NCBI GenBank assembly: GCA_043758755.1
Contig: JAYVMW010000049.1
Location: forward strand, 62,001 to 126,000
DNA length: 64,000 nt
Source of the DNA: Solimicrobium sp043758755
GTDB taxonomy: Bacteria > Pseudomonadota > Gammaproteobacteria > Burkholderiales > Burkholderiaceae_D
Direction of reading: 5' to 3'
The notes under the pieces are model-generated. The model made no database searches, was not told where the DNA came from, and was given only the letters and a program-made list of their open reading frames with translations. Shown in pieces: positions 53,694-62,881 of this stretch. The translations under genes were made by a program, and so were the position numbers. Position 1 is the stretch's first letter, and the number at the start of each line of letters is the position of its first letter.

Positions 53694-54638
53694 ATGGCGA
53701 TTGAAGAAGGCATCACAATCAAAAAGCTCGAGGTTTTTCTGAGTTTTATGAATTACGGGAATATGGCGCGTGTGGCTGACGCAATGGGTCAGAGTACCGT
53801 GAGCATTCATCGTGCGCTGCACTCACTGGAAGAAGCGGTGCGCTGTCCGTTGTTCAAGCGCCAGGGACGTAACCTGATTCCGCTGCTTGCCGCCTATACG
53901 TTCGCCGAATATGGCCGGAAAATCCTGCTGACCTGCGAAGAAGGTCTGACCAAGACCCGCGAAGTCGGCGGTTTCAATGCCGCCACGCTCAAGATAGGTT
54001 CACTGTATTCGCTCACCGTTACCGCCATTCCGCAACTGTTGGTAGGAATGAAATTGCGACGGCCCGATCTGGAGATCAATCTTTCGCTGGGTTCCAACCG
54101 CGAACTGTTTGAATCGCTCGAGCAGGGCAGGGTCGATGCGATTGTGGTGGCGCTGGCGCAGGACGCCAAAATCGACGGCATGATTTGCCTGCCGCTGTTC
54201 TATGACTCCATGCATTTTGCCGCGCCGCTCGACTCACCCTATGCCAAATTGGACCTCATCGACCTGAAACAACTGCAACATGAGCGCTTTATTTCTCTTG
54301 GCGAGGGCTTTGCCACCGCCCACGATTTTGCCTTTGCCTTTTTGCAGGCCGGCTTCACTCCCGAAGTGGTGATGCGTGTTGACGACATTTTTTCCCTGAT
54401 CAATCTGGTCAGTGGCGGCGTTGGCTACAGCCTGCTGCCGAAACGGATTGAAGCGTTCAGTCCGCGTATCCAGCTGATTCCCATGCAACAGCGTTATGTC
54501 AGCCGCCAGCTCATTACCGTGTTAATCCCGGAAAACCGTGAGCGCGATCCTAACCTGCTGGCGCTGGCCGCGGAATGCCGCCTGTTCAGTGCCCGTACCA
54601 GCCGCGCCGGGTCGTCTGGATCATTACTTTCAGGTTAA
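53694..54638 (+). CDS. mdcR: LysR-family regulator of malonate utilisation
   Basis: 314 residues. N-terminal winged helix-turn-helix (KKLEVFLSFMNYGNMARVADAMGQSTVSIHRALHSLEEAVRCPLFKRQGR), then a periplasmic-binding-type effector domain (about 95-300). The helix-turn-helix KKLEVFLSF and the GQSTVSIHRALHSLEE variant fit the MdcR subfamily. It lies upstream of the mdc operon in the same direction and not divergent as usual for LysR regulators. A dyad at 54650-54675 is its probable operator. Malonate or malonyl species would be the inducer. Confidence 0.88.
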   Translation: MAIEEGITIKKLEVFLSFMNYGNMARVADAMGQSTVSIHRALHSLEEAVRCPLFKRQGRNLIPLLAAYTFAEYGRKILLTCEEGLTKTREVGGFNAATLKIGSLYSLTVTAIPQLLVGMKLRRPDLEINLSLGSNRELFESLEQGRVDAIVVALAQDAKIDGMICLPLFYDSMHFAAPLDSPYAKLDLIDLKQLQHERFISLGEGFATAHDFAFAFLQAGFTPEVVMRVDDIFSLINLVSGGVGYSLLPKRIEAFSPRIQLIPMQQRYVSRQLITVLIPENRERDPNLLALAAECRLFSARTSRAGSSGSLLSG

Positions 54639-54649
54639 TGAATGAATAT

Positions 54650-54675
54650 TCAAAGTGATTGACGCTACACTTTGA
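54650..54675. promoter_or_regulatory. Dyad operator for MdcR upstream of mdcA
   Basis: TCAAAGTG (54650-54657), 10-base gap, CACTTTGA (54668-54675): a perfect 8-base inverted repeat of LysR-type size. It overlaps the -35 of the putative mdcA promoter. Regulation by MdcR is inferred from location. Confidence 0.65.
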
Positions 54676-54687
54676 TGTTCTTACTCT
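54659..54687 (+). promoter_or_regulatory. Putative mdcA promoter
   Basis: TTGACG (54659-54664), 17-base spacer, TACTCT (54682-54687), 36 bases before the mdcA start. The -10 is weak (3 of 6), as expected for an activator-dependent promoter. Confidence 0.45.
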
Positions 54688-54722
54688 GAAGCCTTACCGC
54701 ATTCCTTTTTAAGGTGGTCAGG

Positions 54723-56402
54723 ATGAGTCAACCCGTTGCAGTCAAAAGACCTCTCGATTTCGCATGGAGCAAACGCCGTACCGAAAAACAGCGCCGGCTC
54801 GCGCTGGTTGCCCATCTGGTCGAGGGCACAGGTCCGGTTCTCAAAACGACCGATATTGTCGCGGCATTGTCGGCACTGATCTGCTCGGGTGACCGCGTGG
54901 TGCTGGAAGGTAACAATCAAAAGCAGGCCGACTTTTTGTCGCGCGCCCTGGTTCAGCTCAATCCGGACCAAATCAATCATCTGCATCTGATCATGCCCAG
55001 TGTCAGCCGTCCTGAGCATCTGGATCTGTTTGAACGCGGCATTGCCAGAAAGCTCGACTTTTCTTTCGCCGGCGCGCAAAGCCTGCGTATCGGCCAGTTT
55101 ATCCAGGACGGTATTCTGGAAGTGGGCGCGATTCACACTTACGTTGAACTGTATGCACGGCTGTATGTTGACCTGATCCCCAACGTGGTGCTGGTGGCCG
55201 GTTTCAAGGCCGACCGGCAGGGCAATCTGTACACCGGCTCGAGCACTGAAGATACGCCGGCGCTGGTTGAAGCGGCGGCCTTCAAGGACGGCATCGTGAT
55301 TGCGCAGGTCAATGAAATTGTCGATGATCCGGCCGACCTGCCGCGCGTGGATATTCCCGGTTCCTGGATCGACTTTGTGGTGCAGGCCGACCGACCGTTT
55401 TTTCTGGAACCGCTGTTTACCCGTGACCCGCGCCTGATCAAGCCGGTGCATGTGCTCATGGCCATGATGGCAATTCGCGGCGTGTATGAAAAGCATCAGG
55501 TGCAGTCCTTAAATCATGGCATCGGTTTCAATACTGCCGCCATTGAACTGATTCTGCCGACTTACGCTGACAAGCTGGGCCTGAAAGGCAAGATCTGTAA
55601 AAACTGGGTACTCAATCCCCATCCGACCATGATCCCGGCAATTGAAGCCGGCTGGGTCGAAAGTGTGCACTGCTTCGGCGGTGAACTCGGTATGGAAAAT
55701 TATGTCGCAGCCCGTCCCGATATCTTCTTTACCGGGCGCGACGGTTCGATGCGTTCGAATCGTGCGTTCTGTCAGTTGGCCGGGCAGTATGCGGTGGATC
55801 TGTTTATCGGTTCAACCTTGCAGATGGACGCTGTTGCGAACTCCTCAACCGTTACCCATGGTCGTCTGACCGGCTTTGGTGGCGCACCGAACATGGGCCA
55901 TGATCCGGGTGGGCGCCGTCATCCCACTCCGGCCTGGCTGGATCTGATTCAGACTGATGACCCGCTGGCACGCGGTAAAAAGCTGGTCGTGCAGATGGTG
56001 GAAACCTATCAGAACGGTGCGCAGCCCAGCATTGTCGATACGCTCGATGCAGTGCAGGTCGGCAAGGATTCCGGCATGCCGATTGCGCCAGTGATGATTT
56101 ACGGAGATGATGTCACGCACGTGCTGACTGAAGAAGGCATCGCCTACCTGTATATGGCAGAGTCGCTCGACGAGCGCCGTGCAATGGTCTCGGCAGTAGC
56201 CGGCGTGACGCCGGTGGGTATGCGTGCTGATCCAAAAACCACGGCGCGGCTGCGTCAACAGGGCAAAATTGCCTTCCCACACGACATGGGCGTGAATCGC
56301 AATGAAGCAACCCGTTCTTTGCTGGCCGCAAAAAGCGTGGCCGAATTGGTGACCTGGTCGGATGGTCTGTATGAGCCTCCGGCCAAATTCAGGAGTTGGT
56401 AA
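54723..56402 (+). CDS. mdcA: Malonate decarboxylase alpha subunit (acetyl-S-ACP:malonate ACP transferase)
   Basis: 559 residues from ATG 54723 (MSQPVAVKRPLDFAWSKRR), with AAGG 8 bases before. It exchanges acetyl for malonyl on the MdcC carrier thiol, the first step of the cycle. Motifs: VLEGNNQKQADFLSRAL, SFAGAQSLRIGQFIQDG, ATRSLLAAKSVAELVTWSDGLYEPPAKF-like C-terminus, GGAPNMGHDPGGRRHPTPAW. Length matches the family (about 550). It begins the mdcABCDE-madLM-mdcGH run and overlaps mdcB. Confidence 0.97.
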   Translation: MSQPVAVKRPLDFAWSKRRTEKQRRLALVAHLVEGTGPVLKTTDIVAALSALICSGDRVVLEGNNQKQADFLSRALVQLNPDQINHLHLIMPSVSRPEHLDLFERGIARKLDFSFAGAQSLRIGQFIQDGILEVGAIHTYVELYARLYVDLIPNVVLVAGFKADRQGNLYTGSSTEDTPALVEAAAFKDGIVIAQVNEIVDDPADLPRVDIPGSWIDFVVQADRPFFLEPLFTRDPRLIKPVHVLMAMMAIRGVYEKHQVQSLNHGIGFNTAAIELILPTYADKLGLKGKICKNWVLNPHPTMIPAIEAGWVESVHCFGGELGMENYVAARPDIFFTGRDGSMRSNRAFCQLAGQYAVDLFIGSTLQMDAVANSSTVTHGRLTGFGGAPNMGHDPGGRRHPTPAWLDLIQTDDPLARGKKLVVQMVETYQNGAQPSIVDTLDAVQVGKDSGMPIAPVMIYGDDVTHVLTEEGIAYLYMAESLDERRAMVSAVAGVTPVGMRADPKTTARLRQQGKIAFPHDMGVNRNEATRSLLAAKSVAELVTWSDGLYEPPAKFRSW

Positions 56403-57259
56403 TGGAAATACTCGACACAGCCCTGCTGCACAATCACCAGGCGCAGTATCTGGCCGATCAGGTCGTGTCGGCACTGATGGCCGAAGCAACCCTGACCCCC
56501 AAACCAGGACTGGTGGATTTGTCCGGGCGCGGCGCGCACACCGATCTGAGCTGGTCGCTCATGTGTGATTCAGCCCTGGCGCTGCACGGCACTTTTTTTG
56601 CCATGGCCGAGGCGGGCGTGACAGTGCAGGATCAACAGCAGTTGCGCCAGACCATAGGTCGGCTGGGACGCGCTGGCGAAGCGCGCATGATGCAGTGTAC
56701 CGGCGGGGTTAATACCCACCGTGGTGCGATCTGGGCATTGGGACTGCTGGTCACGGCCGCAGCACAAAATCCGCTTGATATCAGCGCTGGCAGTGTCGCC
56801 TTGCGTGCGGCGCGCCTGGCCAATATCCACGATCAGTTTGCACCGGTCGTGACCGGCAACAAGGGCGAACAGGCCTGCAAAACCTATCAGGTAGGCGGTG
56901 CACGACTTCAGGCCGCTAACGGTTTTCCGCTGGTACTGAAAGCGGCGCTGCCGCAGCTGCATGGTTCCCGTTTGCGCGGTAGTACCGAAGCCGCCGCGCG
57001 CCTGAATGCGCTGCTCGGTGTCATGGCGCAACTAGATGATACCTGTGTGTTGTCGCGCGGCGGGCTGCCTGCTTTGCAGCTGGTACAAAGCGGCGCCCGG
57101 CGGGTTCTGGATCTGGGCGGCAGCGACAGCAGGGCAGGCCACGCAGCCTATAAAAACCTGGAACAGACGGTACTGAGCCTGCATGTTTCTCCGGGTGGCG
57201 CAGCCGATATGCTCGCTGCAGCCCTGTTTCTGGATCAACTCGAACAGGCAGGAGATTAA
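56402..57259 (+). CDS. mdcB: Triphosphoribosyl-dephospho-CoA synthase
   Basis: 285 residues from ATG 56402, in a TAATG overlap with mdcA and with AGGAG 6 bases before. It makes the precursor of the MdcC prosthetic group from dephospho-CoA and ATP. Motifs: MAEATLTPKPGLVDLSGRGAH start, GVNTHRGAIWALGLL, HASVDDTC-type LDDTCVLSRGG, VLDLGGSDSRAGHAAY. Length and pattern fit MdcB/CitG. Confidence 0.93.
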   Translation: MEILDTALLHNHQAQYLADQVVSALMAEATLTPKPGLVDLSGRGAHTDLSWSLMCDSALALHGTFFAMAEAGVTVQDQQQLRQTIGRLGRAGEARMMQCTGGVNTHRGAIWALGLLVTAAAQNPLDISAGSVALRAARLANIHDQFAPVVTGNKGEQACKTYQVGGARLQAANGFPLVLKAALPQLHGSRLRGSTEAAARLNALLGVMAQLDDTCVLSRGGLPALQLVQSGARRVLDLGGSDSRAGHAAYKNLEQTVLSLHVSPGGAADMLAAALFLDQLEQAGD

Positions 57260-57568
57260 GTGGAAAATTTATCTTATGAATTTGCAGCGTCAAAGCAGGC
57301 TGCAGTGCTGCAACAACAGTTGCTGGTTGGAGTCGTGGGCTCGGGTGATCTGGAAGTATTGGTGGAGCCACATAACGATCTGATCCGGATTCAGATCTGT
57401 ACCTCGGTCGATGGCATGGGGGCGATCTGGCAGGCACTAATGCAACGTCTGTTTGCAAGCGGGCAGCTTCCGGCCATGCGTATCGATATCAATGATTTTG
57501 GTGCCACGCCGGGGGTAGTGCGACTGCGGCTGGAACAGGCGTTGGAAGTACTTGGACTGTCCGCGTAG
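57260..57568 (+). CDS. mdcC: Malonate decarboxylase acyl carrier protein (delta subunit)
   Basis: 102 residues from GTG 57260, directly after the mdcB stop, with GGAG 5 bases before. It carries 2'-(5''-phosphoribosyl)-3'-dephospho-CoA on a Ser: Ser28 in VVGSGDLEVL is the expected site. Further family patterns are DLIRIQICTSVDG and DFGATPGVVRLRLEQALE. It is the swinging arm of the enzyme. Confidence 0.96.
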   Translation: MENLSYEFAASKQAAVLQQQLLVGVVGSGDLEVLVEPHNDLIRIQICTSVDGMGAIWQALMQRLFASGQLPAMRIDINDFGATPGVVRLRLEQALEVLGLSA

Positions 57569-57591
57569 TACCAATAACAGGTGAACAGAAT

Positions 57592-58458
57592 ATGAAATCC
57601 AATCAGGAAACCAGACTCACCAGTCTGCTCAATCAGAACAGTTTTATTGAACTTGGTGCCCGTGAGCGCGCCGGTCAGTTGCTGGATGCCGGAACGCAGC
57701 GCGAACTGCTCGGTCCGTTTGATCGTATGGTCTCACCGTGGCTGGCGCAGCAGGGCGTGGTCGGACAGTCGGACGATGGCGTGGTGGTGGTGAAAGGTCG
57801 CTTCAACGGGCAACCGTGCGTGGTGCTGGCCATAGAGGGCGCTTTTCAGGGTGGCAGCCTGGGTGAAGTGGGTGGCGCAAAAATAGCCGGCGCGCTGGAA
57901 CTGGCCGCACAGGATAATCGCAACGGCATTCCCACCCTGGCGCTGATTCTGTTTGAAACAGGCGGCGTGCGTTTGCAGGAAGCCAATCTGGGTCTGGCGG
58001 TCATTGCCGAGATCCATTCTGCAATTGTCGATTTGCGTCGTTATCAGCCTGTGATCGGCATTGTGGCCGGCACGGTAGGCTGTTTCGGCGGCATGTCGAT
58101 TGCTGCTGCGCTGTGCAGTTATCTGATTGTTACCCGCGAAGCCCGCCTCGGTCTGAACGGTCCGGCCGTCATTGAACAGGAAGCCGGCATTGGAGAATAC
58201 GATTCGCGTGACCGCAGTTTTATCTGGAGTATCACCGGCGGCGAGCAACGTAACGAGGCCGGACTGGTGGATGTGCTGACTGACGATGATGTACAGCAGA
58301 TTCGGCACCATGTTGTTCAACTGCTCTCGCGCGGCGTTCCTGCCTTGCATCGCAGTGAACAGGTTGAGCGTTTTATCAGTGCGCTGGATGCGGTGGACGC
58401 CGCAGCTCAGGCCACACCGGCCATGGCGCGCGCGATTTATGCACAGGGAGCAGGTTGA
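57592..58458 (+). CDS. mdcD: Malonyl-S-ACP decarboxylase, beta subunit
   Basis: 288 residues from ATG 57592 (AGGTGA nearby). Carboxyltransferase-type crotonase fold. Motifs: KGRFNGQPCVVLAIEGAFQGGSLGEVGGAKI, ILFETGGVRLQEANLGLAVIAE, GTVGCFGGMSIAAALCSYLIVT, NGPAVIEQEAGIGEYDSRDR. It forms a heterodimer with MdcE that decarboxylates malonyl-ACP to acetyl-ACP. Ends in a TGATG overlap with mdcE. Confidence 0.96.
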   Translation: MKSNQETRLTSLLNQNSFIELGARERAGQLLDAGTQRELLGPFDRMVSPWLAQQGVVGQSDDGVVVVKGRFNGQPCVVLAIEGAFQGGSLGEVGGAKIAGALELAAQDNRNGIPTLALILFETGGVRLQEANLGLAVIAEIHSAIVDLRRYQPVIGIVAGTVGCFGGMSIAAALCSYLIVTREARLGLNGPAVIEQEAGIGEYDSRDRSFIWSITGGEQRNEAGLVDVLTDDDVQQIRHHVVQLLSRGVPALHRSEQVERFISALDAVDAAAQATPAMARAIYAQGAG

Positions 58459-59294
58459 TGAACAAAGCCGACAACAACACGACTTCGCGCGCTGCAGCTT
58501 GGTTTGGTGCGCTGGCAGGACAGGCACTGGCCGGGTATCCGGATTCCCTGCTGGTAGCCGACACTCGCTTCAATGATCAGGCAGTGCGTTTTATTGCCGT
58601 GGTACCTGATCCGAATAACCGCTTTGTGCGTGCCCGCAACGGCGAGGTCGGTCTGACCGAGGGCTGGCAGCTGGCGCGTGCGGTGCAGGAAGTCATTGCA
58701 GCGGATCAAAACAGTGCAGTGAAAACACCGATTATCGCCATCGTTGATGTGCCCAGCCAGGCCTATGGACGGCGCGAAGAAGCCTACGGCATTCATCTGG
58801 CACTGGCTGCTGCGGCCGGTGCCTATGCTGCTGCGCGTCTGGGGGGACATCCGGTCGTGGCGCTGATCGTAGGCAAGGCCATGTCGGGTGCATTTTTGGC
58901 ACATGGCTATCAGGCCAACCGCATCGTTGCGTTCGATGATCCGGAGGTGATGGTGCATGCCATGGGCAAGGCCTCGGCAGCACGGATCACGCTGCGCTCG
59001 GTAGAGGCGCTGACGGCACTGGCTGAATCCATTGCGCCGATGGCCTACGATATTAAAAACTTCGCTTCACTCGGTTTGCTGTCGGCGTCGCTGGCAGTGC
59101 AGCATCCGGATACGCCGGACCAGATCGGGCTTGATGCAGTCCGACGTTGCCTGCAGCAGATGCTGGTCAGTATTGCAGAAGAAGTGCAGCATGATTTAAG
59201 TGGCCGCCTGGACGCGCCGCATCGTCAGGCTTCGAAACGGGCGCGCGAACTGTTGCGCCAACAATGGAACAGGGAGCTTCCCATGGCAAGATAG
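58458..59294 (+). CDS. mdcE: Malonate decarboxylase gamma subunit
   Basis: 278 residues from ATG 58458, overlapping the mdcD stop. Partner of MdcD with the second half of the carboxyltransferase fold. Motifs: TPIIAIVDVPSQAYGRREEAYGIHLALAAAAGAY, ALIVGKAMSGAFLAHGYQANR, VMVHAMGKASAARIT. A 65-base gap precedes madL. Confidence 0.95.
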   Translation: MNKADNNTTSRAAAWFGALAGQALAGYPDSLLVADTRFNDQAVRFIAVVPDPNNRFVRARNGEVGLTEGWQLARAVQEVIAADQNSAVKTPIIAIVDVPSQAYGRREEAYGIHLALAAAAGAYAAARLGGHPVVALIVGKAMSGAFLAHGYQANRIVAFDDPEVMVHAMGKASAARITLRSVEALTALAESIAPMAYDIKNFASLGLLSASLAVQHPDTPDQIGLDAVRRCLQQMLVSIAEEVQHDLSGRLDAPHRQASKRARELLRQQWNRELPMAR

Positions 59295-59359
59295 AATCAG
59301 CATCAGAAAACCACAATAATTCAGATTTAAAACAACGTAAAACCATTCAGGAGACAACC

Positions 59360-59773
59360 ATGATTATTTACGGAACTGCACTACTGGCGGCCTGCCATTT
59401 GCTGGGTATATTTCTGGGCGATCTGCTCGGCGTGCTGGTCGGGGTCAAGACCAATGTGGGCGGCGTCGGCATAGCGATGATGCTGCTGATCTTTGCGCGT
59501 ATGTATATGGAACCGCGCGGCCTGTTGCCCAAGCTCTCAGAAGCTGGCGTGACGTTCTGGGCTGCGATGTATATTCCTGTGGTGGTGGCGATGGCCGCGC
59601 AGCAGAATGTGGTGGCAGCGTTACGCGGCGGTCATGTGGCGATACTGGCTGCGATCGCTGCAGTAGTGACATGCGCCTGCATCATTGCTGCAATCAATCG
59701 CATGGAACCCAAAAGCGATGTCGATCCGTTCGCATCCATCGACGACAGCCTGACCAAACCATTGGTACCCTAA
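59360..59773 (+). CDS. madL: Malonate transporter subunit MadL
   Basis: 137 residues from ATG 59360 (CAGGAG 6 bases before it). Four membrane helices: MIIYGTALLAACHLLGIFLGDLLG, NVGGVGIAMMLLIFARM, AGVTFWAAMYIPVVVAMAA, VAILAAIAAVVTCACIIA. MadL/MadM carry malonate with cation symport. It lies between mdcE and mdcG, unlike Acinetobacter and Pseudomonas where the pair follows mdcH. Confidence 0.93.
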   Translation: MIIYGTALLAACHLLGIFLGDLLGVLVGVKTNVGGVGIAMMLLIFARMYMEPRGLLPKLSEAGVTFWAAMYIPVVVAMAAQQNVVAALRGGHVAILAAIAAVVTCACIIAAINRMEPKSDVDPFASIDDSLTKPLVP

Positions 59774-59784
59774 GGAGCATGACC

Positions 59785-60549
59785 ATGTTAGCTATTTTTG
59801 AAAAAGCAATTCAGACCAACGGTCTGGTCGGTGCCTTCGCCTTTATCGGTCTGATTGTTTATCTGTCCGGGATTATTTCGCGCAAACTGACCTTTGGCCG
59901 TATGCATGGTTCAGCGATTGCAATATTGATTGGTCTGGGGTTGGCTTATTGGGGCGGCATCGTTTCGGGAGGCCAGAAAGGTCTGGCCGATGTGTCGCTG
60001 TTTGCCGGTATCGGTCTGATGGGCGGAGCGATGATGCGAGACTTTGCCATCGTCGCCACTGCCTTTGAAGTGCAGCCGCATGAAGCCCGCAAAGCCGGAC
60101 TGATCGGGGTGGTGGCGCTGTTGCTTGGCACTGTGGTTCCATTCATTATTGGCGCATCGATTGCCTATTGTTTTGGCTATTCGGACGCCGTCAGCATGAC
60201 AACCATCGGTGCCGGTGCGGTCACCTATATCGTCGGTCCGGTTACGGGTGCTGCGATTGGAGCCAGCTCGGACGTCATGGCATTGAGTATTGCCACCGGA
60301 CTGATCAAGGCGATTCTGGTCATGATAGGAACTCCGGTTGCAGCCAAATTCATGGGGCTCAGAACCCCGCGCTCGGCGATGGTGTTTGGCGGTCTGGCCG
60401 GTACGGTATCTGGTGTGTCGGCCGGTCTGGCCGCAACCGACCGGCGTCTGGTTCCATATGGCGCGCTGGTGGCTACGTTTCATACCGGACTGGGTTGTTT
60501 TATGGGGCCATCGGTTCTGTTTTTTGCCACCAAAGCCATCATGAGCTAA
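59785..60549 (+). CDS. madM: Malonate transporter subunit MadM
   Basis: 254 residues from ATG 59785 (MLAIFEKAIQTNGLVG); AAGGAG ends 7 bases before it, which places this ATG, not 59779, as the start. Eight or so hydrophobic helices with ISRKLTFGRMHGSAIAILIGLGLAYWGG and MTTIGAGAVTYIVGPVTGAAIGASSDV. 11 bases after madL. Confidence 0.93.
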   Translation: MLAIFEKAIQTNGLVGAFAFIGLIVYLSGIISRKLTFGRMHGSAIAILIGLGLAYWGGIVSGGQKGLADVSLFAGIGLMGGAMMRDFAIVATAFEVQPHEARKAGLIGVVALLLGTVVPFIIGASIAYCFGYSDAVSMTTIGAGAVTYIVGPVTGAAIGASSDVMALSIATGLIKAILVMIGTPVAAKFMGLRTPRSAMVFGGLAGTVSGVSAGLAATDRRLVPYGALVATFHTGLGCFMGPSVLFFATKAIMS

Positions 60550-61164
60550 GTGCCGATGGCGCCGCACGATTTACTCTGGCCATCCAGTCCGACCGGACTG
60601 CGCTCCGTCTACGGGGCGCTGCCGGACTGGGTTAATTTCGCCTGGCCGGCAGTGGTGCGACGCGCTCCTGCCGGGCCAGGCTGGCTGCCGGTGGGGTTGC
60701 GTGGCGACAGCCGCAGTTTGCGCCACGCCGCTCACCTGGCGACGGATTCGATCGCGCGCAGCGTCACACCTGAATCACTTACCCATGCCTGGCGGGCGCA
60801 TCCCGAACTGCTGGTTTTCAACAGCGTAGTGTTACTTAAACTCCTTTGCAGCACCATGCAGGAACTGGGGTTAGTCTGGGGACCGACTGGCAGTACCGGA
60901 TTTGCTCTGGCTACCGGCTACCCGGTACTGCGCTGCGACAGTGATCTGGATTTGGTGGTGCGCGCTGAACAGCCGCTGACGGTGCAACAGGTTGCGGTAT
61001 TGTCTGGCCTGTACTGTCAAGGGCCGTGTCGCGTCGATGTGCAGATCGATACCGGTCTTGGCGCCTTTGCCTACAGTGAATGGCAGCGCTCACCGCGCAA
61101 AGTGTTGTTTAAAACTGTTTCAGGTCCGCGACTGACTGAGGATCCGTGGGGCAGGGCTTCATGA
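60550..61164 (+). CDS. mdcG: Phosphoribosyl-dephospho-CoA transferase (holo-ACP synthase)
   Basis: 204 residues starting at GTG 60550, directly after the madM stop; ATG 60556 is the alternative. It moves the prosthetic group onto MdcC. Nucleotidyltransferase motif: CDSDLDLVVRA (Asp residues for metal), with GSTGFALATGYPVLR before it. It overlaps mdcH by ATGA. Confidence 0.92.
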   Translation: MPMAPHDLLWPSSPTGLRSVYGALPDWVNFAWPAVVRRAPAGPGWLPVGLRGDSRSLRHAAHLATDSIARSVTPESLTHAWRAHPELLVFNSVVLLKLLCSTMQELGLVWGPTGSTGFALATGYPVLRCDSDLDLVVRAEQPLTVQQVAVLSGLYCQGPCRVDVQIDTGLGAFAYSEWQRSPRKVLFKTVSGPRLTEDPWGRAS

Positions 61165-62105
61165 GCCTGCTGTTCATGTTTCCCGGTCAGGGTGCGCAGC
61201 GGCCCGGCATGCTGCACAGTCTGATTGCCCATCCTGCAGTGGCGCAGACGCTGGAGCAAACCAGTCAGGTGCTGGGAAGCGATTGTCTGGATCTGGACAG
61301 TGCCGTCAGCCTGGAATCGACCGTCGCCGTGCAGTTGTGTCTTCTGATTGCCGGCGTTGCGATGGCACGCGTGTTTGCTGCGCATCAGATTGTTCCCGAT
61401 ATGGTGGCTGGCCTGTCGATCGGTGCGTTTCCGGCGGCCGTGGCAGCCGGGGTGCTTGAATATCCGGATGCATTGCGGTTGGTACTGCGCCGGGCCGGCC
61501 TGATGGAACAGGCCTATCCCAGTGGCTACGGCATGGCCGCAATTTCCGGGCTGCATCGCTCTGAACTGGAACCGCTCATCCAGGTCGTGCATGCGGTGCA
61601 CAATCCGGTGTTTCTGGCCAATTTAAATGCGCCGACCCAGATGGTGATTTCCGGCAGTGTGCCTGCGCTTGAGCAGGTGATGGCGCTGTCATTGCAGCGC
61701 GGCGCAACCAGGGCACAGCGTCTTGCCGTCAATGTCCCATCGCATTGTCCGCTGTTTGATGAGGCCGCAGGTACAATGCAAACCGAGCTTGCTGCTGTCA
61801 AGGCACAGCGACCGGCGCTGATTTATTTGAGTGCCAGTGCTGCCCGGGCGCTCTACGATCCTGTCAAAATTAAATACGACCTGGCAAACAATATGTCCAT
61901 GCAGGTGCACTGGTTTGAAACGTTGCGGCTGGCCTGGGAACGGGGTGCAAGACTGGCTCTTGAAATGCCAGGTGGATCGGTGTTGAGCAATCTGGCCAGC
62001 AGCCAGTGGAACGAGGGACTGGCGCTGAGTAGTGATAATTCGCGCTTTGACACTATGCTGACTTTGGCACGGCGGGAGTTGGAAATGTCGGATCGCGGAA
62101 CATAA
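61161..62105 (+). CDS. mdcH: Malonyl-S-ACP: malonyl-CoA transacylase (epsilon subunit)
   Basis: 314 residues from ATG 61161 (MSLLFMFPGQGAQRPGM), ATGA overlap with mdcG. FabD-like acyltransferase with catalytic Ser86 in AGLSIGAFPAAVA and His in NVPSHCPLFDEAAG. It primes holo-MdcC with malonyl. Last gene of the operon. Slightly larger than FabD. The unit is followed by a convergent response regulator 53 bases away; no clear terminator is visible between them. Confidence 0.95.
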   Translation: MSLLFMFPGQGAQRPGMLHSLIAHPAVAQTLEQTSQVLGSDCLDLDSAVSLESTVAVQLCLLIAGVAMARVFAAHQIVPDMVAGLSIGAFPAAVAAGVLEYPDALRLVLRRAGLMEQAYPSGYGMAAISGLHRSELEPLIQVVHAVHNPVFLANLNAPTQMVISGSVPALEQVMALSLQRGATRAQRLAVNVPSHCPLFDEAAGTMQTELAAVKAQRPALIYLSASAARALYDPVKIKYDLANNMSMQVHWFETLRLAWERGARLALEMPGGSVLSNLASSQWNEGLALSSDNSRFDTMLTLARRELEMSDRGT

Positions 62106-62158
62106 AATTGCACGAAAAAATCCACCACGCTGAGCTCCGACAACTGCCAGATCCACAA

Positions 62159-62881
62159 CTACTTCAAAATAATTTGCAAAATTTCATCAGCAACGCTGTT
62201 TGATTTATCTTGTCCGGCAAATTTTCTGGGAAACTGAAGGCCAAGTCGGGACACTTCAATTAATAACTCAATCCGGCGCGCCACTTTAAAGATGCGAAAC
62301 AGTTTGGGAACGTAATCCTTTCGGATCGTGCCTTCTTCGATATTCATTTTATTTGCGATCGATTTATTGGGCAGTCCCTGGCATAGATATCCTAAAACCT
62401 CCAATAACCGTCCAGAAACGCCCAATGAGTCAAGGGAGATATCTGCATGGGTACCGGCATTGGGGCCATCAAATTTTCCGTGACCGGATACAGAAGCGGG
62501 TATGAAGATGCCGCCATTCAATACGGTGTCGATCGCGTTGCGAAAAATATTATTGTCGTCCAGATCTTTGAAAATAAAGCCGCATGCGCCAGCATTCAGA
62601 CAGGACAAAACCAGGTCCTGGCCAGTATGCCCGGACAGCATAATTGCCCGGGTATCGAGGTCCTGCTCCCGTATGTATTTAAGTACGTCGATTCCGGTAC
62701 GGGTACTTTTCAATTCATAGTCTAAAAAAGCAAAATCGAAATAATGCTCCGTCATTTTTTGAATGGCATCTTCAAATGAATTTGATTCCAAAATTTGTGC
62801 ATCAGGTTCGCAAATATGGATCAATTCCCGCATTCCTGCACGAACCAGACCCTGATCTTCCAAAATTAAAATTTTTATCAT
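62159..62881 (-). CDS. LuxR/NarL-type response regulator
   Basis: 240 residues. Receiver: acidic pair Glu8-Asp9, phospho-acceptor Asp54 in FAFLDYELKSTRTGID, Ser in IMLSGHT, Lys in GFIFKDLDD. LuxR helix-turn-helix at about 165-225: LLEVLGYLCQGLPNKSIANKMNIEEGTIRKDYVPKLFRIF. The recognition helix is slightly unusual (usual TVKTHV is TIRKDYV). It diverges from a TPR gene that probably encodes its sensor. Confidence 0.88.
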   Translation of the reverse strand: MIKILILEDQGLVRAGMRELIHICEPDAQILESNSFEDAIQKMTEHYFDFAFLDYELKSTRTGIDVLKYIREQDLDTRAIMLSGHTGQDLVLSCLNAGACGFIFKDLDDNNIFRNAIDTVLNGGIFIPASVSGHGKFDGPNAGTHADISLDSLGVSGRLLEVLGYLCQGLPNKSIANKMNIEEGTIRKDYVPKLFRIFKVARRIELLIEVSRLGLQFPRKFAGQDKSNSVADEILQIILK

